Source: DASSUW01 sp963774155 (GTDB lineage: Bacteria > Actinomycetota > Thermoleophilia > Solirubrobacterales > Solirubrobacteraceae). Taken from it: a stretch of DNA of 64,000 bases. The notes under the pieces were generated by a model, which saw only the letters and a list, made by a program, of their open reading frames with translations, made no database searches and was not told the origin of the DNA. The position numbers were made by a program, and so were the translations under genes. Shown piece by piece: positions 16,235 through 25,154 of the stretch (the first letter of the stretch is position 1; each line of letters begins with the position of its first letter). The stretch is from NCBI GenBank assembly GCA_963774155.1, contig CAVZDW010000010.1, forward strand, positions 754,845-818,844, in the 5' to 3' direction.

Positions 16235-17721
16235 CCCTCCCCGGATGGCTGGCGCCGCTGCCCGACGCCGAGCAGATGCGCGCCACGGACCGCTGGGCGA
16301 TCGACGAGCGTGGCGTGCCCTCGCTCGACCTGATGGAGCGGGCGGGGGAGGGCCTTGCCGCGGTGACCGCCCGGCACGGGCCCATCGGACGGGTCGCCGT
16401 CGTCTGCGGCAAGGGCAACAACGGCGGCGACGGCCTCGTCGCCGCGCGGTGGCTGCGCCAGGCCGGCCGCACGGTCGACGTCCTGGCCGTCTGGCCGCCC
16501 GATCAGCTGCAGGGCGACGCCGCCGTGCAGCTCGACCGCCTGCCCGGCCATCCGCCGGAGCCGTTCGAGGGCTCCAAGCTCGAGGGCGCCGCGGTGATCG
16601 TCGACGCGCTGCTCGGCACGGGGACGACCGGCCCCCCGCGCGATCCCGCGGGCGCGGTCATCGAGGCGATGAACGCCGCCGACGCGCCCGTGGTGGCGGC
16701 CGACGTGCCCTCCGGCGTCGACGCCTCGACCGGCGAGACGCCCGGCGCGGCGGTCCGGGCCGTGGCCACCGCGACGTTCCATCTCGCCAAGCCGGGGCTC
16801 TGGATCAACCCCGGCAAGACCCATGCGGGGGAGGTCGAGGTCGTCGGCATCGGCACCCCCGACGGCGCGCCCGTGCAGCCCTGGGCCGGCCTCATCGGCC
16901 CGGCCGTCCGCGACGGCCTGCCGCGGCGGGCCGCGCACTCGACCAAGTTCAGCTCCGGCAACGTGGTGGTCATCGGCGGGTCGCCGGGCCTCACCGGCGC
17001 GCCCACGATGTCGGCGATGGCCGCGATGAGAACCGGCGCCGGCTACGTCACGGTCGCCGCGCGTGCCTCGCTCGAGGCGGCGTTCTCGGCCCGGCTGCTG
17101 GAGGCGATGTTCAAGGGCCTGCCGGAAGGCGACGACGCGGTCGACGCCGCGCTCGAGGCCGTCGCCCGGGCCGACGCGGTGGTGCTCGGCCCCGGCCTGG
17201 GGCGGACCGATGCCGCCCGGGCGTTCGCGCGCGCCCTGTTCGAGCGCATCGAGGTGCCGCTCGTGGTCGACGCCGACGGCCTCAACGCGCTCGACGGCTA
17301 CGACTTCCCCAAGCGGGCGGCGCCCGCCGTCCTCACCCCGCACGCCGGCGAGCTCGGCCGCCTGCTCGACGTCGAGTCGTCCGAGGTGGATGCGCATCGT
17401 CTCGCGCACGCGCGCGCGATGGCGGACCGCTCGGGCGCCATCGTGGTGCTCAAGGGCGACGACACGCTGGTCGTCCGGCCAGGCTCCGGGGTGGCGATCT
17501 CACCCGGCGGCGCGCCCGCTCTCGCCACGGCCGGGACGGGTGACGTCCTCTCCGGCGTGGTGGGCGCGATGCTGGCCAAGCGGATGGATGCGTTCCACGC
17601 CACCTGCGCGGCCGTGTACGTGCACCTCGGGGCGGGCAAGCTCGCCGCGGAGCCCTACGGCCCCGACGGCGTGATCGCGTCGGACGTCATCGCTCGGTTG
17701 CCGGCCGGCCTCAACAACTAG
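16231..17721 (+). CDS. nnr: Bifunctional NAD(P)H-hydrate epimerase / ADP-dependent dehydratase
   Basis: A 496-residue repair enzyme that epimerises and dehydrates damaged NAD(P)H hydrates. The N-terminal YjeF_N domain (1 to about 215) has VVCGKGNNGGDGLVAARWL. The C-terminal carbohydrate-kinase-like domain (about 225-490) has NVVVIGGSPGLTGAP, the TGAGYVTVA strand and the ATAGTGDVLSGVVGAML nucleotide motif with catalytic Asp. It overlaps acpS by 4 bp and lies 13 bp before the CBS gene. Confidence 0.93.
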   Translation: MTLPGWLAPLPDAEQMRATDRWAIDERGVPSLDLMERAGEGLAAVTARHGPIGRVAVVCGKGNNGGDGLVAARWLRQAGRTVDVLAVWPPDQLQGDAAVQLDRLPGHPPEPFEGSKLEGAAVIVDALLGTGTTGPPRDPAGAVIEAMNAADAPVVAADVPSGVDASTGETPGAAVRAVATATFHLAKPGLWINPGKTHAGEVEVVGIGTPDGAPVQPWAGLIGPAVRDGLPRRAAHSTKFSSGNVVVIGGSPGLTGAPTMSAMAAMRTGAGYVTVAARASLEAAFSARLLEAMFKGLPEGDDAVDAALEAVARADAVVLGPGLGRTDAARAFARALFERIEVPLVVDADGLNALDGYDFPKRAAPAVLTPHAGELGRLLDVESSEVDAHRLAHARAMADRSGAIVVLKGDDTLVVRPGSGVAISPGGAPALATAGTGDVLSGVVGAMLAKRMDAFHATCAAVYVHLGAGKLAAEPYGPDGVIASDVIARLPAGLNN

Positions 17722-17734
17722 ATTTCAACGGGCT

Positions 17735-18205
17735 ATGCCTCAGACCGTGCGGGACATCATGGATACGGACGTCCCGACGGTGACGGTCGCCGACTCGGTC
17801 GAGCGCGTCCTCAAGGTGCTGCGGGACCACGAGCTCCCGGGCGTCCCGGTCGTCAACGAGGGCGGGCGCTGCGTGGGGATCATCACCGAGGCGGACCTCG
17901 TGCTCACCGACGAGAACGAGGACTTCCACATGCCGCACTACTTCCAGCTGTTCGGCGGGATCGTCTTCCTCGAGTCGATCTCCCATTGGGAGGAGCGCGT
18001 CCGCAAGGCCTTCGCCGCGACGGCGGAGGACATGATGACCCCCGATCCGGTGACCATCGAGCCCGACGCGAGCGTGCGCGAGGCGGCGCGCGTGATCGCG
18101 CGCCGGAAGCACAACCGGCTCCCGGTGATCGAGCACGGCCGGCTGGTGGGCGTCGTGACGCGCGTCGACGTGCTCGACGCGCTGACGTCCAACGACGAGG
18201 AGTAG
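17735..18205 (+). CDS. Tandem CBS-domain protein
   Basis: A 156-residue protein made of two CBS motifs (about 5-60 and 95-150), separated by an insert of about 35 residues (HYFQLFGGIVFLESISHWEERVRKAFAATAEDMM). CBS pairs bind adenosine nucleotides and act as energy sensors. It carries no other domain, so it must act on a partner. It sits between nnr and alr, 6 bp from alr. Target unknown. Confidence 0.85.
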   Translation: MPQTVRDIMDTDVPTVTVADSVERVLKVLRDHELPGVPVVNEGGRCVGIITEADLVLTDENEDFHMPHYFQLFGGIVFLESISHWEERVRKAFAATAEDMMTPDPVTIEPDASVREAARVIARRKHNRLPVIEHGRLVGVVTRVDVLDALTSNDEE

Positions 18206-18211
18206 CCCGGC

Positions 18212-19300
18212 GTGCTCCGCGCGCTGGCCCGGGTCGACCTGGGCGCCATCGAGCGCAACTGCGCGCGCCTGGCCGCGATCGCCGCTCCGGCGCGGCTCTG
18301 CGCGGTGGTCAAGGCCGACGGCTACGGCCACGGCGCCGTCCCCGCCGCGCGCGCGGCGCAGGCCGGCGGCGCCGCGTGGCTCGCGGTGGCGACCGCGAAC
18401 GAGGCGGCCGAGCTGCGCGCCGCCGGCATCGAGGGGCCGCTGCTCGTCATGGGCGCGCTGTCGCCGGAGGAGCTGGACGTCGCCGTGGAGGCCCGTGCCG
18501 ACGTGGTCGCCTGGCGCGAGGGCTTCGTGGCGGCGATCGCGGCGCGCGGCGGCGCCACGGGCGTCCACGTGAAGCTCGACACCGGGATGGGCCGTCTCGG
18601 CACGCGCGACGCGAACGAGGCGACCCGCGTGGCCGACGCGATCGAGGCCGCGCCGAACCTCCGCCTCGCGGGCGCGATGACCCACTTCGCCACCGCCGAC
18701 GAGGAGGACGACGGCTTCCTGCGCGAGCAGCTCGACGCGTTCCGGCCGTGGGCCGCCGCGCTCGCCGAGCGGGGCGCGCTCGTCCACGCCGCCAACTCGG
18801 CCGCCACCCTGCGCGCGCCGGAAGCGCGCTTCGGCCTCGTGCGCTGCGGGATCGCCGTCTACGGCATGGACCCCTTCCACGAGGACCCGGCCGCCCACGG
18901 CCTCGAGCCCGCATTGGAGCTCGTCAGCTACGTCGCCGAGGTCAAGCGGACGCTGCCGGGCCAGAGCGCGGGCTACGGGCGCCGCTTCGTGGCCGAGCGC
19001 GAGACGCGCCTGGCCACGGTCCCGATCGGCTACGGCGACGGGTACCGTCGCGCCCTGACCAACAACGCCGACGTGCTCATCAACGGCAGCCGCCTGCCCG
19101 TGGTGGGGACGGTCTCGATGGACAACATCACCGTCGACCTCGGCGCGGCGCCGGTCGAGCCCGGCGCCGAGGTCGTGCTCATCGGCGCCCGCGGGGAGGA
19201 GCGCATCCTCGCCGAGGAGCTCGCGAAGCGGCTCGACACCATCAACTACGAGATCACGTGCGGGATCTCGGCCCGCGTGCCGCGGGAGCACCACGGATGA
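18212..19300 (+). CDS. alr: Alanine racemase
   Basis: A 362-residue PLP enzyme that makes D-alanine for peptidoglycan. PLP-binding Lys34 lies in AVVKADGYGHGA. The C-terminal domain carries the catalytic Tyr in QSAGYGRRF and the GYGDGY motif. The GTG at 18212 is chosen since it gives the correct distance to Lys34 and follows the CBS stop by 6 bp. The stop overlaps the next ATG (ATGA). Confidence 0.93.
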   Translation: MLRALARVDLGAIERNCARLAAIAAPARLCAVVKADGYGHGAVPAARAAQAGGAAWLAVATANEAAELRAAGIEGPLLVMGALSPEELDVAVEARADVVAWREGFVAAIAARGGATGVHVKLDTGMGRLGTRDANEATRVADAIEAAPNLRLAGAMTHFATADEEDDGFLREQLDAFRPWAAALAERGALVHAANSAATLRAPEARFGLVRCGIAVYGMDPFHEDPAAHGLEPALELVSYVAEVKRTLPGQSAGYGRRFVAERETRLATVPIGYGDGYRRALTNNADVLINGSRLPVVGTVSMDNITVDLGAAPVEPGAEVVLIGARGEERILAEELAKRLDTINYEITCGISARVPREHHG

Positions 19301-20658
19301 GCGAGCCGCTCGAGGCCGCGCGCGAGGTCCTGGCCGGCCGCGAGGCGTGGCTGGTCGGCGGGGCGGTCCGCGACCGGCTGCTCGGGCGCCCGACCGACGA
19401 CGTCGACATCGCGCTCGAGGGCGACCCGCGCGAGGCCGCGCGCGCGATCGCCCGCGCCACCGGCGGCGCCCCGTTCCAGCTCTCGGGCGCATTCGGCGCC
19501 TGGCGCGTCGTCGGCCCCGGCCACGACTGGCACGTCGACCTCGTGACGCTGCGCGACGGGGACATCCGCGCCGATCTCGCGGCGCGCGACTTCACGATCA
19601 ACGCGATGGCCGAGCCGCTCGCGGGCGGCGACCTGATCGATCCCTACGGCGGCCGCGCCGACCTCGAGGCGCGCGTCGTGCGCATGGTCTCGGCCCAGGC
19701 GCTCGAGGAGGATCCGCTGCGCTCGCTGCGCGCGGTCCGGATCGCCGTCGAGCTTGCGCTGGAGCTGGACGGCGCCACCGCCGAGGCCGCGCGGGAGCAC
19801 GCCGCCGGCATCGAGGAGGTCGCGCCGGAGCGGGTGTTCGGCGAGCTCAAGCGCGTCGTCTGCGCCGCCGACGTGCGGCGCGGCCTCGCGCTCATGGAGG
19901 AGCTCGGACTCACCGCCGTCGTGCTGCCGGAGCTCACCGCGCTCCGCGGCATCGCGCAGAACGAGTACCACCACGCCGACGTCTACGACCACACGCTCGA
20001 GGTCCTCGACGCCGTCGCGGCGCTGGAGCGCGGCCCGGACTTCCTCGGCGACCGCGCGGCGGCGCTGCTGGCCGAGCCGCTGGCCGACGAGCTCACCCAC
20101 GGGGGCGCGATGCGCTTCGCCGCGCTCCTCCACGACGCGGCGAAGCCGCAGACCCGCGGCGAGCGGCCGGACGGCCGGGTGACCTTCATCGGGCACGACG
20201 CCGAGGGCGCCGAGCTGGCCCGCGCGGTCCTGCGCCGCCTGCGCGCTTCGCAGCGCACGATCGACTACGTCGGTGCGCTCACGCTCCACCACCTGCGCGT
20301 CGGCTTCCTCGTGCACGAGCGCCCGCTCGACCGCCGCGCGGTGTGGCGCTACCTGCGCGCCACCGCGCCCTGGAGCGCCGACGTCACGCTCTTCACCGTC
20401 GCCGACCGGCTCGCCACGCGCGGCCGAGGCGCCGAGGAGGCGATCGTCGCCCACGTCGAGGTCGCGCGCGAGCTGCTGGCCGCCGCCTTCGCCGAGCCCG
20501 ACGATGCCGAGCCGCTGATCCGCGGTGACGACCTGGCGCGCGAGCTCGGCATCGCGCACGGCCCGCGGCTCGGCGAGCTGCTCGCCCAGCTCGAGGAGGA
20601 TCGCTACGCGGGCGAGATATCCACGCGCGACGAGGCGGTTCCCGCGCTCGCCATCTAA
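19297..20658 (+). CDS. CCA-adding enzyme / poly(A) polymerase-like nucleotidyltransferase with HD domain
   Basis: A 453-residue class II nucleotidyltransferase. Residues 15-60 contain WLVGGAVRDRLLGRPTDDVDIAL with the two metal-binding aspartates. RDFTINAMA follows near 105, the RNA-binding neck is around 130-190, and an HD phosphohydrolase domain with FAALLHDAAKPQT lies near 275. The domain order resembles the bacterial CCA-adding enzyme with HD domain. Whether it adds CCA or acts as an A-adding enzyme cannot be told from sequence. The start overlaps the alr stop by 4 bp. The stop codon is the first TAA of a dispersed palindromic repeat. Confidence 0.82.
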   Translation: MSEPLEAAREVLAGREAWLVGGAVRDRLLGRPTDDVDIALEGDPREAARAIARATGGAPFQLSGAFGAWRVVGPGHDWHVDLVTLRDGDIRADLAARDFTINAMAEPLAGGDLIDPYGGRADLEARVVRMVSAQALEEDPLRSLRAVRIAVELALELDGATAEAAREHAAGIEEVAPERVFGELKRVVCAADVRRGLALMEELGLTAVVLPELTALRGIAQNEYHHADVYDHTLEVLDAVAALERGPDFLGDRAAALLAEPLADELTHGGAMRFAALLHDAAKPQTRGERPDGRVTFIGHDAEGAELARAVLRRLRASQRTIDYVGALTLHHLRVGFLVHERPLDRRAVWRYLRATAPWSADVTLFTVADRLATRGRGAEEAIVAHVEVARELLAAAFAEPDDAEPLIRGDDLARELGIAHGPRLGELLAQLEEDRYAGEISTRDEAVPALAI

Positions 20659-20699
20659 TCAAGGCGCTCGACCGAGCTCGCGAGGTCGAGTAAGCCGCA
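20656..20699 (+). repeat. Dispersed 44 bp palindromic element, copy 1
   Basis: Starts TAATCAAGGCGCTCG and ends GAGTAAGCCGCA. Its GGCGCTCG and CGAG..GCC ends can pair. Compared with the other copies it has compensating changes in the stem (GACC with GGTC), which suggests that a hairpin is conserved. The gene at 19297-20658 ends in its first TAA. It may serve as a terminator hairpin; no T tract follows. Confidence 0.75.
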
Positions 20700-20709
20700 T
20701 ACTGTTTCG

Positions 20710-21120
20710 ATGCCTGATCCGGACTGCCTGTTCTGCAAGATCGTCGCCGGGGAGATCCCTTCCACGCGCGTGGACGAGGACGAGCGCACGGTGGCCTTCA
20801 TGGACATCAATCCCGCGACGCGGGGTCACCTGCTGGTCATCCCCCGCGAGCACAGCCGCGACCTGCTCGAGGTCCCGGACGCGGATCTCGAGGCCTGCGC
20901 GCGCATGGCGCAGAAGCTCGCCGCGCGCGTCAAAGAGCGCCTCGGAGCCGACGGCGTGAACCTCCTGAACTCGTGCGGGTCGGCCGCCTGGCAGACCGTC
21001 TTCCACTTCCACCTGCACGTCATCCCGCGCTACGCGAACGACCCGCTGAGGCTGCCGTGGGTGCCCGGTCCGGGCGATCCCGACGAGATCGCGGCGGCGG
21101 CCCTGGAACTCACCGGTTAA
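20710..21120 (+). CDS. HIT family nucleotide-binding hydrolase
   Basis: A 136-residue histidine-triad protein. CLFCKIVAGEIPS at the N-terminus includes the zinc-binding CxxC, and the catalytic triad motif HFHLHVIPR lies near residue 100. These enzymes hydrolyse AMP-linked substrates such as adenosine phosphoramidates. It follows the dispersed repeat; a CATACTGT sequence ends 4-6 nt before the ATG, so the transcript is probably leaderless. Confidence 0.92.
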   Translation: MPDPDCLFCKIVAGEIPSTRVDEDERTVAFMDINPATRGHLLVIPREHSRDLLEVPDADLEACARMAQKLAARVKERLGADGVNLLNSCGSAAWQTVFHFHLHVIPRYANDPLRLPWVPGPGDPDEIAAAALELTG

Positions 21121-21127
21121 ACAGCCC

Positions 21128-21157
21128 TTGCGCGCGGCGCGCGAACCCGGATACGTT
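21128..21157 (+). promoter_or_regulatory. Putative cspA promoter
   Basis: TTGCGC at 21128-21133 and TACGTT at 21152-21157 are separated by 18 bp. This gives a leader of about 80 nt before the cold-shock gene. Long structured leaders are usual for cold-shock genes. Confidence 0.45.
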
Positions 21158-21241
21158 CTCCCCGTCGGGGCCGGCAGCGGCCGGTCGAGGTCCAGTCAGC
21201 GGCGACGTCTCGCGTGACGTGGCGGCAAGTAGGAGTGATCT

Positions 21242-21445
21242 GTGGGTACCGGTACGGTCAAGTGGTTCAGTGACGACAAGGGGTTCGGCTTCATCACGCC
21301 CGACGAGGGCGGCCGTGACCTGTTCGTCCACTTCACGGGCATCACGGGCGACGGCTATCGGTCGCTCGCCGAAGGTGCGAAGGTCGCCTACGAAGAGGAG
21401 CAGGGGGACAAGGGCCCGAAGGCCATCAACGTCTCGAAGCTCTAG
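21242..21445 (+). CDS. cspA: Cold-shock protein
   Basis: A 67-residue OB-fold nucleic-acid chaperone. RNP1 (KGFGFI) and RNP2 (DLFVHF) are intact. GTG start with TAGGAGTG 5 nt upstream. It acts on RNA secondary structure during cold or growth transitions. The 5' leader of about 80 nt is GC-rich and could fold. Confidence 0.95.
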   Translation: MGTGTVKWFSDDKGFGFITPDEGGRDLFVHFTGITGDGYRSLAEGAKVAYEEEQGDKGPKAINVSKL

Positions 21446-21451
21446 TCGCGC

Positions 21452-21467
21452 GCGGGCGCGAGCCCGC
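21452..21467 (+). terminator. Weak hairpin after cspA
   Basis: GCGGGC and GCCCGC arms with a GCGA tetraloop, starting 7 nt after the stop codon. No T tract, so only a possible terminator. Confidence 0.35.
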
Positions 21468-21508
21468 CGCACCACAACCCCGGCCGGTCCGTCGTGTTGA
21501 ATGCCGGG

Positions 21509-22192
21509 ATGCCCCAGCTGAGAATTGCAGCCGCCGCCGGCGCGCTGGTCGGCGCGTTGTTCTGCGCCTCCCCCGCGTCGGCGCGGATCATCGAGGTCGG
21601 CGCGAGCGAGACGCCCGCGACGCCCACCTGCCCCGCGAGCCCCTGTCTCGCCGTGTCACGCACGACCGGCTATCAGGCCAAGGTCGTCAACAGCCGCACG
21701 ACGTACATCGTCCCCGCCAACGGCCGGATCGTCGCCTGGACGATCTCGCTCGGCAGCCCCGACGAGCGGCAGATCTCGTTCTTCCAGGACAACTACGGCG
21801 AGGCCTCGGCCGGGATCACGGTCCTGCGGCGCGGCAAGCGCCTCTACCACCGCGTGATGGCGTCGTCGCCGGTGATGGAGCTCGGAACCTATTTCGGCCA
21901 GTCGGTCCAGTTCCCGCTCGACCGCTCGCTCGCGGTCAAGAAGGGCTACGTCATCGCGCTCACCGTGCCGACGTGGGCCCCCGCCTTGACGCAGCTCGTC
22001 GACGACGGCTCGTCGTGGCGCGCCAGCCGCGCCAAGGACAAGTGCAACGACACGGACTCGCAGACCGCGCAGACGCGGACGAGCCAGCGCACGCAGTACC
22101 GCTGCCTCTACAAGGCGCGGCTGACCTACTCGGCGACGCTGATCACCGACCCGAAGCCGAACAAGCCGGCCAAGGCGGAGACGAACCGGTAG
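21509..22192 (+). CDS. Secreted protein of unknown function
   Basis: A 227-residue protein with a signal peptide (1-25, ending SPASA). The mature part is rich in beta strands and has four or more cysteines (CPASPC near 40, another pair near 185 and 205) that could form disulfides. The C-terminus is basic. No known domain recognised. Start ATG 21509 gives a normal signal peptide; a TTG/GTG-type start 15 bp upstream is possible. It ends next to and convergent with the GGDEF gene. Confidence 0.65.
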   Translation: MPQLRIAAAAGALVGALFCASPASARIIEVGASETPATPTCPASPCLAVSRTTGYQAKVVNSRTTYIVPANGRIVAWTISLGSPDERQISFFQDNYGEASAGITVLRRGKRLYHRVMASSPVMELGTYFGQSVQFPLDRSLAVKKGYVIALTVPTWAPALTQLVDDGSSWRASRAKDKCNDTDSQTAQTRTSQRTQYRCLYKARLTYSATLITDPKPNKPAKAETNR

Positions 22193-22196
22193 CTAG

Positions 22197-24206
22197 CTAG
22201 CGCCGCGTGCGGCCGTCGCTGGGGCGTGGCGGCGGCGCGGCCGGCATCCGCACGTGCGCGGCGCGGTCCGGCCCCTGCGGCCGGTTGTGGCCGAGGAGGT
22301 CGAGCAGCGCCTCGACGACGTCGGGATCGAACTGCGCGCGCACGCCGCGGCGCAGCTCGTCGGCCGCATCGGCCGGCGACATCGCGTCCCGGTAGGGGCG
22401 GTCGGTGATCATCGCGTGGTACGCGTCGCAGGCCAGGATGATGCGCGAGCCGATCGGGATCATGCGGCCGGTCAGGCCGTCCGGGTAGCCGCTGCCGTCC
22501 CAGTGCTCGTGCTCGTGGCGGACCACGGGGGCGATCGCGGTCAGGTCCGGGATGCGCAGGAGGATGCGCTCGCCGGCCACCGGATGCTCGGCCATGACGT
22601 CCCACTCCTCGGGGTTGAGCGGACCCGGCTTGTGGAGGATCTCGTTCGGCACCGCGAGCTTGCCGACGTCGTGCAGCAGCGCCGCGTGGGCGATGCGCTC
22701 GACCTGGTCGGTCTGGAGCCCGAGCAGCATGGCGACGCCGCGCGCGAGGTGCACGACCTCCTCCGAGTGCTCGTGCGTGTAGTTGTCGCGCTCCTCGATC
22801 GCCGCGGCCAGCGCCTGGACGGCCGCGGGCGAGCCCTTCTGGGCCTGCAACATGGCCAGCTCGCGCTCGACGTCGGCGTTGGCGACGGCGACGCGGCCCT
22901 TGCCGGTGCGCTTGGCCAGCAGCAGCGCGCGGTCGGCGTGCTCGAGCAGGGCGTCGGCGTCCATCGGCTCGTGCCACTGCGCGACGCCGAGCGAGCAGGC
23001 GCTGACCATCGAGCCGACCATCGCGTCGCGGACGCGTCCGGCCACGGCGGTGGCGGTCGCCTCGTCGCTGCCCGGGAGCAGGAGCACGAACTCGTCGCCG
23101 CCGTACCGCGCCACCTGGTCGTACGGGCGCAGCTCGGCCTGCAGGAGTCCGGCGACCTTGCGGAGCAGCTCGTCACCGGCCTGATGGCCGCGCTGGTCGT
23201 TGACGCGCTTGAAGTCGTCCAGGTCCATGATCACGAAGCTCAGCGGCGCGTCGTCGCGCCGCGCGCGGGCGATCTCCTCGCGCACGCGGACCTGCATCGC
23301 GCCGTGGTTGAGCAGCCCGGTGAGGGCGTCGGTGCGGGCCGCCTGCTCCACCTGGTGGTAGGTCTCGGCGTTGTGGCAGGCGACGGTGGCGAGGTCGGCG
23401 ATCGCCTCGAGCGTCCGCCGGTCCTCCTCCTCGACGCGCCGCATCGTCGTCCAGCCGACCGACAGCGCGCCCTTGAGCTCGTCGTTCCAGCGCATGGGCA
23501 CGGCGACGGCGGTGCGGAAGCCGCTCAGCGTCGGCTGCCCGGAGGCGGCGTCGCGGGGGTAGTCGTTGGTGACGAAGGTCTTGCCGGTGAGCAGCGCCGA
23601 GCCGGCGGCGCCCTCGCCGGGCGCCAGCACGATCCCGTGCCAGTCGTCGGACACGTTGTAGCCGGCCGTGGCCACGCCGCCGGCCTTGCCGTCGCCGAGG
23701 TAGACGCCGGACAGGTCGGCGCCGACGGCCAGCGCCGCCTCGCGCGACAGCGTGCGGAGCACCTCGACCAGGTCGAGCGACATGTTGAGGGCGCGCGCGG
23801 CACGCACCAGCGCCTGATCGTGGGCGGCGCGGGCGCTGCGGCGGTGCTCGGCGTGCAGGCGGGCGAGGCCGGTGGCGGCGACCTGCGCGAGCGCCTCGGC
23901 CTCCGCGATCTCGTGGGCCGTGAACGTGCGCGGGGTGTGGGAGATGACGAGCGCGACCCGGCGCACCTCGCCGGCGAAGGAGACGGGGACGAACAGGGCG
24001 GACGCGACGTCGAAGTGCTCGACCAGCTCGGCGCGGATGATCCCGGGCTCGCGGGCGTCCGGGACGTGCAGCGTCTCGCCCGAGGCGACCACGCGCGCCG
24101 TGCCCGACGGCCCGCTGTCGAGCGCCATGTCGTAGCCCGGCAGGCCGGGGAGCGACACGGTCGCCTGGCCGCCGCTGCGGTCCTGCGAGACCTCGATGCT
24201 GTGCAC
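22197..24206 (-). CDS. GAF-GGDEF-HD-GYP cyclic-di-GMP signalling protein
   Basis: At least 669 residues. Two GAF-like sensor domains (1 to about 290) precede a GGDEF diguanylate cyclase domain with intact YGGDEF near 385 and an HD-GYP phosphodiesterase domain with LLHDVGK near 530 and HWDGSGYPDGL near 590. It could both make and degrade cyclic di-GMP. The first normal start is GTG at 24206, but the open frame continues 49 codons upstream with clear GAF-type sequence (PLRRVAQAATDARTPGQVG). That extension begins at a GTA (24351-24353) preceded 7 nt by AGGGAAGG. The true start is probably there. Confidence 0.9.
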   Translation of the reverse strand: MHSIEVSQDRSGGQATVSLPGLPGYDMALDSGPSGTARVVASGETLHVPDAREPGIIRAELVEHFDVASALFVPVSFAGEVRRVALVISHTPRTFTAHEIAEAEALAQVAATGLARLHAEHRRSARAAHDQALVRAARALNMSLDLVEVLRTLSREAALAVGADLSGVYLGDGKAGGVATAGYNVSDDWHGIVLAPGEGAAGSALLTGKTFVTNDYPRDAASGQPTLSGFRTAVAVPMRWNDELKGALSVGWTTMRRVEEEDRRTLEAIADLATVACHNAETYHQVEQAARTDALTGLLNHGAMQVRVREEIARARRDDAPLSFVIMDLDDFKRVNDQRGHQAGDELLRKVAGLLQAELRPYDQVARYGGDEFVLLLPGSDEATATAVAGRVRDAMVGSMVSACSLGVAQWHEPMDADALLEHADRALLLAKRTGKGRVAVANADVERELAMLQAQKGSPAAVQALAAAIEERDNYTHEHSEEVVHLARGVAMLLGLQTDQVERIAHAALLHDVGKLAVPNEILHKPGPLNPEEWDVMAEHPVAGERILLRIPDLTAIAPVVRHEHEHWDGSGYPDGLTGRMIPIGSRIILACDAYHAMITDRPYRDAMSPADAADELRRGVRAQFDPDVVEALLDLLGHNRPQGPDRAAHVRMPAAPPPRPSDGRTRR

Positions 24207-24414
24207 CTGATGGGCGCCGAGGGCCTGCGTGAGCGCTGCGGTCAGGGCGTCACCGACCTGCCCGGGCGTGCGGGCGTCGGTCGCGGCCTGCGCAACACGG
24301 CGGAGCGGGGTTATGGCGACGTCGTCGCCGGTGCGTGAAGTGGACTCGAGTACGGCGGTGCCTTCCCTACATGAGGGCTACACCGGGTATCGGCCGCCCC
24401 GAGGGGCGCCTTGA

Positions 24415-24822
24415 TCAGCAGGCGCCCGCGTTCTGCTCGCAGAAGTCCTCGAACTGCTGCGCGTCGGACCCTTCGGGCGGCGGCGTGTCGTTCGTCGGGC
24501 TGTCCGCCGCCGTCTCGGGCGCCGTCGTGCCGCCGCTCGTGTCGGGCGTCGTGGCGCCGGTCTCGTCGGCCGGGGGCGTGGTCGTCGTGCCGTCGTCGGT
24601 CGTGCCGTCGGTCGTCGCGCCCTCGTCGGTGGCCCCGGACCCCTCGTCGGTCGTGCCCGTGTCCGCATCCGTCGTGGAGGTGGCCTCGACCGTGCCCGAC
24701 GGGAGCGCGACGTCGGCCGGCGGCCCGGGAACCTCGGGCGCGACCTCGCCGCCCCCGCCGCAACCGGCGGCGAACGCGAGAAAGCCTGCGGCGATGAGCG
24801 CGGAGAAGCGCCGCCCACGCAT
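24415..24822 (-). CDS. Thr/Asp/Gly-rich lipoprotein
   Basis: A 135-residue protein. Residues 1-20 are a signal sequence with lipobox AAGC; the Cys is followed by GGGG. Residues 45-110 are low-complexity Thr, Asp, Gly, Pro and Glu repeats (TTDEGSGATDEGATTDGT), a likely extended cell-surface linker. The C-terminal 25 residues contain two cysteines (FEDFCEQNAGAC) that could form a small disulfide. The ATG has GGAGTG 7 nt upstream, inside the end of the zinc-ribbon gene, so the two are coupled. Function unknown. Confidence 0.75.
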   Translation of the reverse strand: MRGRRFSALIAAGFLAFAAGCGGGGEVAPEVPGPPADVALPSGTVEATSTTDADTGTTDEGSGATDEGATTDGTTDDGTTTTPPADETGATTPDTSGGTTAPETAADSPTNDTPPPEGSDAQQFEDFCEQNAGAC

Positions 24823-24827
24823 CCCGG

Positions 24828-25106
24828 TCACTCCTCGACGGGCCGCGGCAGGGCCGACATCCGCCGGCCACACGTCGGGCAGTCGTTGAGGTCGCGCTGA
24901 GCGGGCTGGTCGCACCAGTTGCAGAACCGGAGCGTCTCCACCGCCCACGGGAGCCGCGAGCGCGACGGCGAGAGCGGCAGCAGCTTGCCCACCACCTCGA
25001 GCGTCTCCCCGGTGTCCCGGTCGGTGTAGACACGGCCCGGCTCGGCCTCCAGCAGGATCTCCCGCCCCGACGACGGGGCACGGAGCCGATACGTCTGTCC
25101 TGACAT
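24828..25106 (-). CDS. Zinc-ribbon protein of unknown function
   Basis: A 92-residue protein. The first 55 residues form a short beta-rich domain. The C-terminus has a CNWC and CPTC pair 14 residues apart, a classic zinc ribbon. Start ATG at 25104-25106; a TAAGGT hexamer lies 8 nt upstream of it, pointing to leaderless expression. Longer upstream reading frames run through the inverted repeat and are not credible. It precedes the lipoprotein gene. Confidence 0.7.
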   Translation of the reverse strand: MSGQTYRLRAPSSGREILLEAEPGRVYTDRDTGETLEVVGKLLPLSPSRSRLPWAVETLRFCNWCDQPAQRDLNDCPTCGRRMSALPRPVEE

Positions 25107-25154
25107 CCGCGCGGACCTTAGCATCGGGTCTGGACGGTAGTCGGGGTGCCGGCG

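Noticed and set aside
21158..21241. Riboswitch upstream of cspA
   Set aside because: A structured leader is likely, but no known riboswitch core is seen.
24415..24822. CRISPR or tandem DNA repeat in the Thr/Asp-rich lipoprotein
   Set aside because: The repetition is at the amino-acid level with varied codons and no spacers. No CRISPR array is present in the window.
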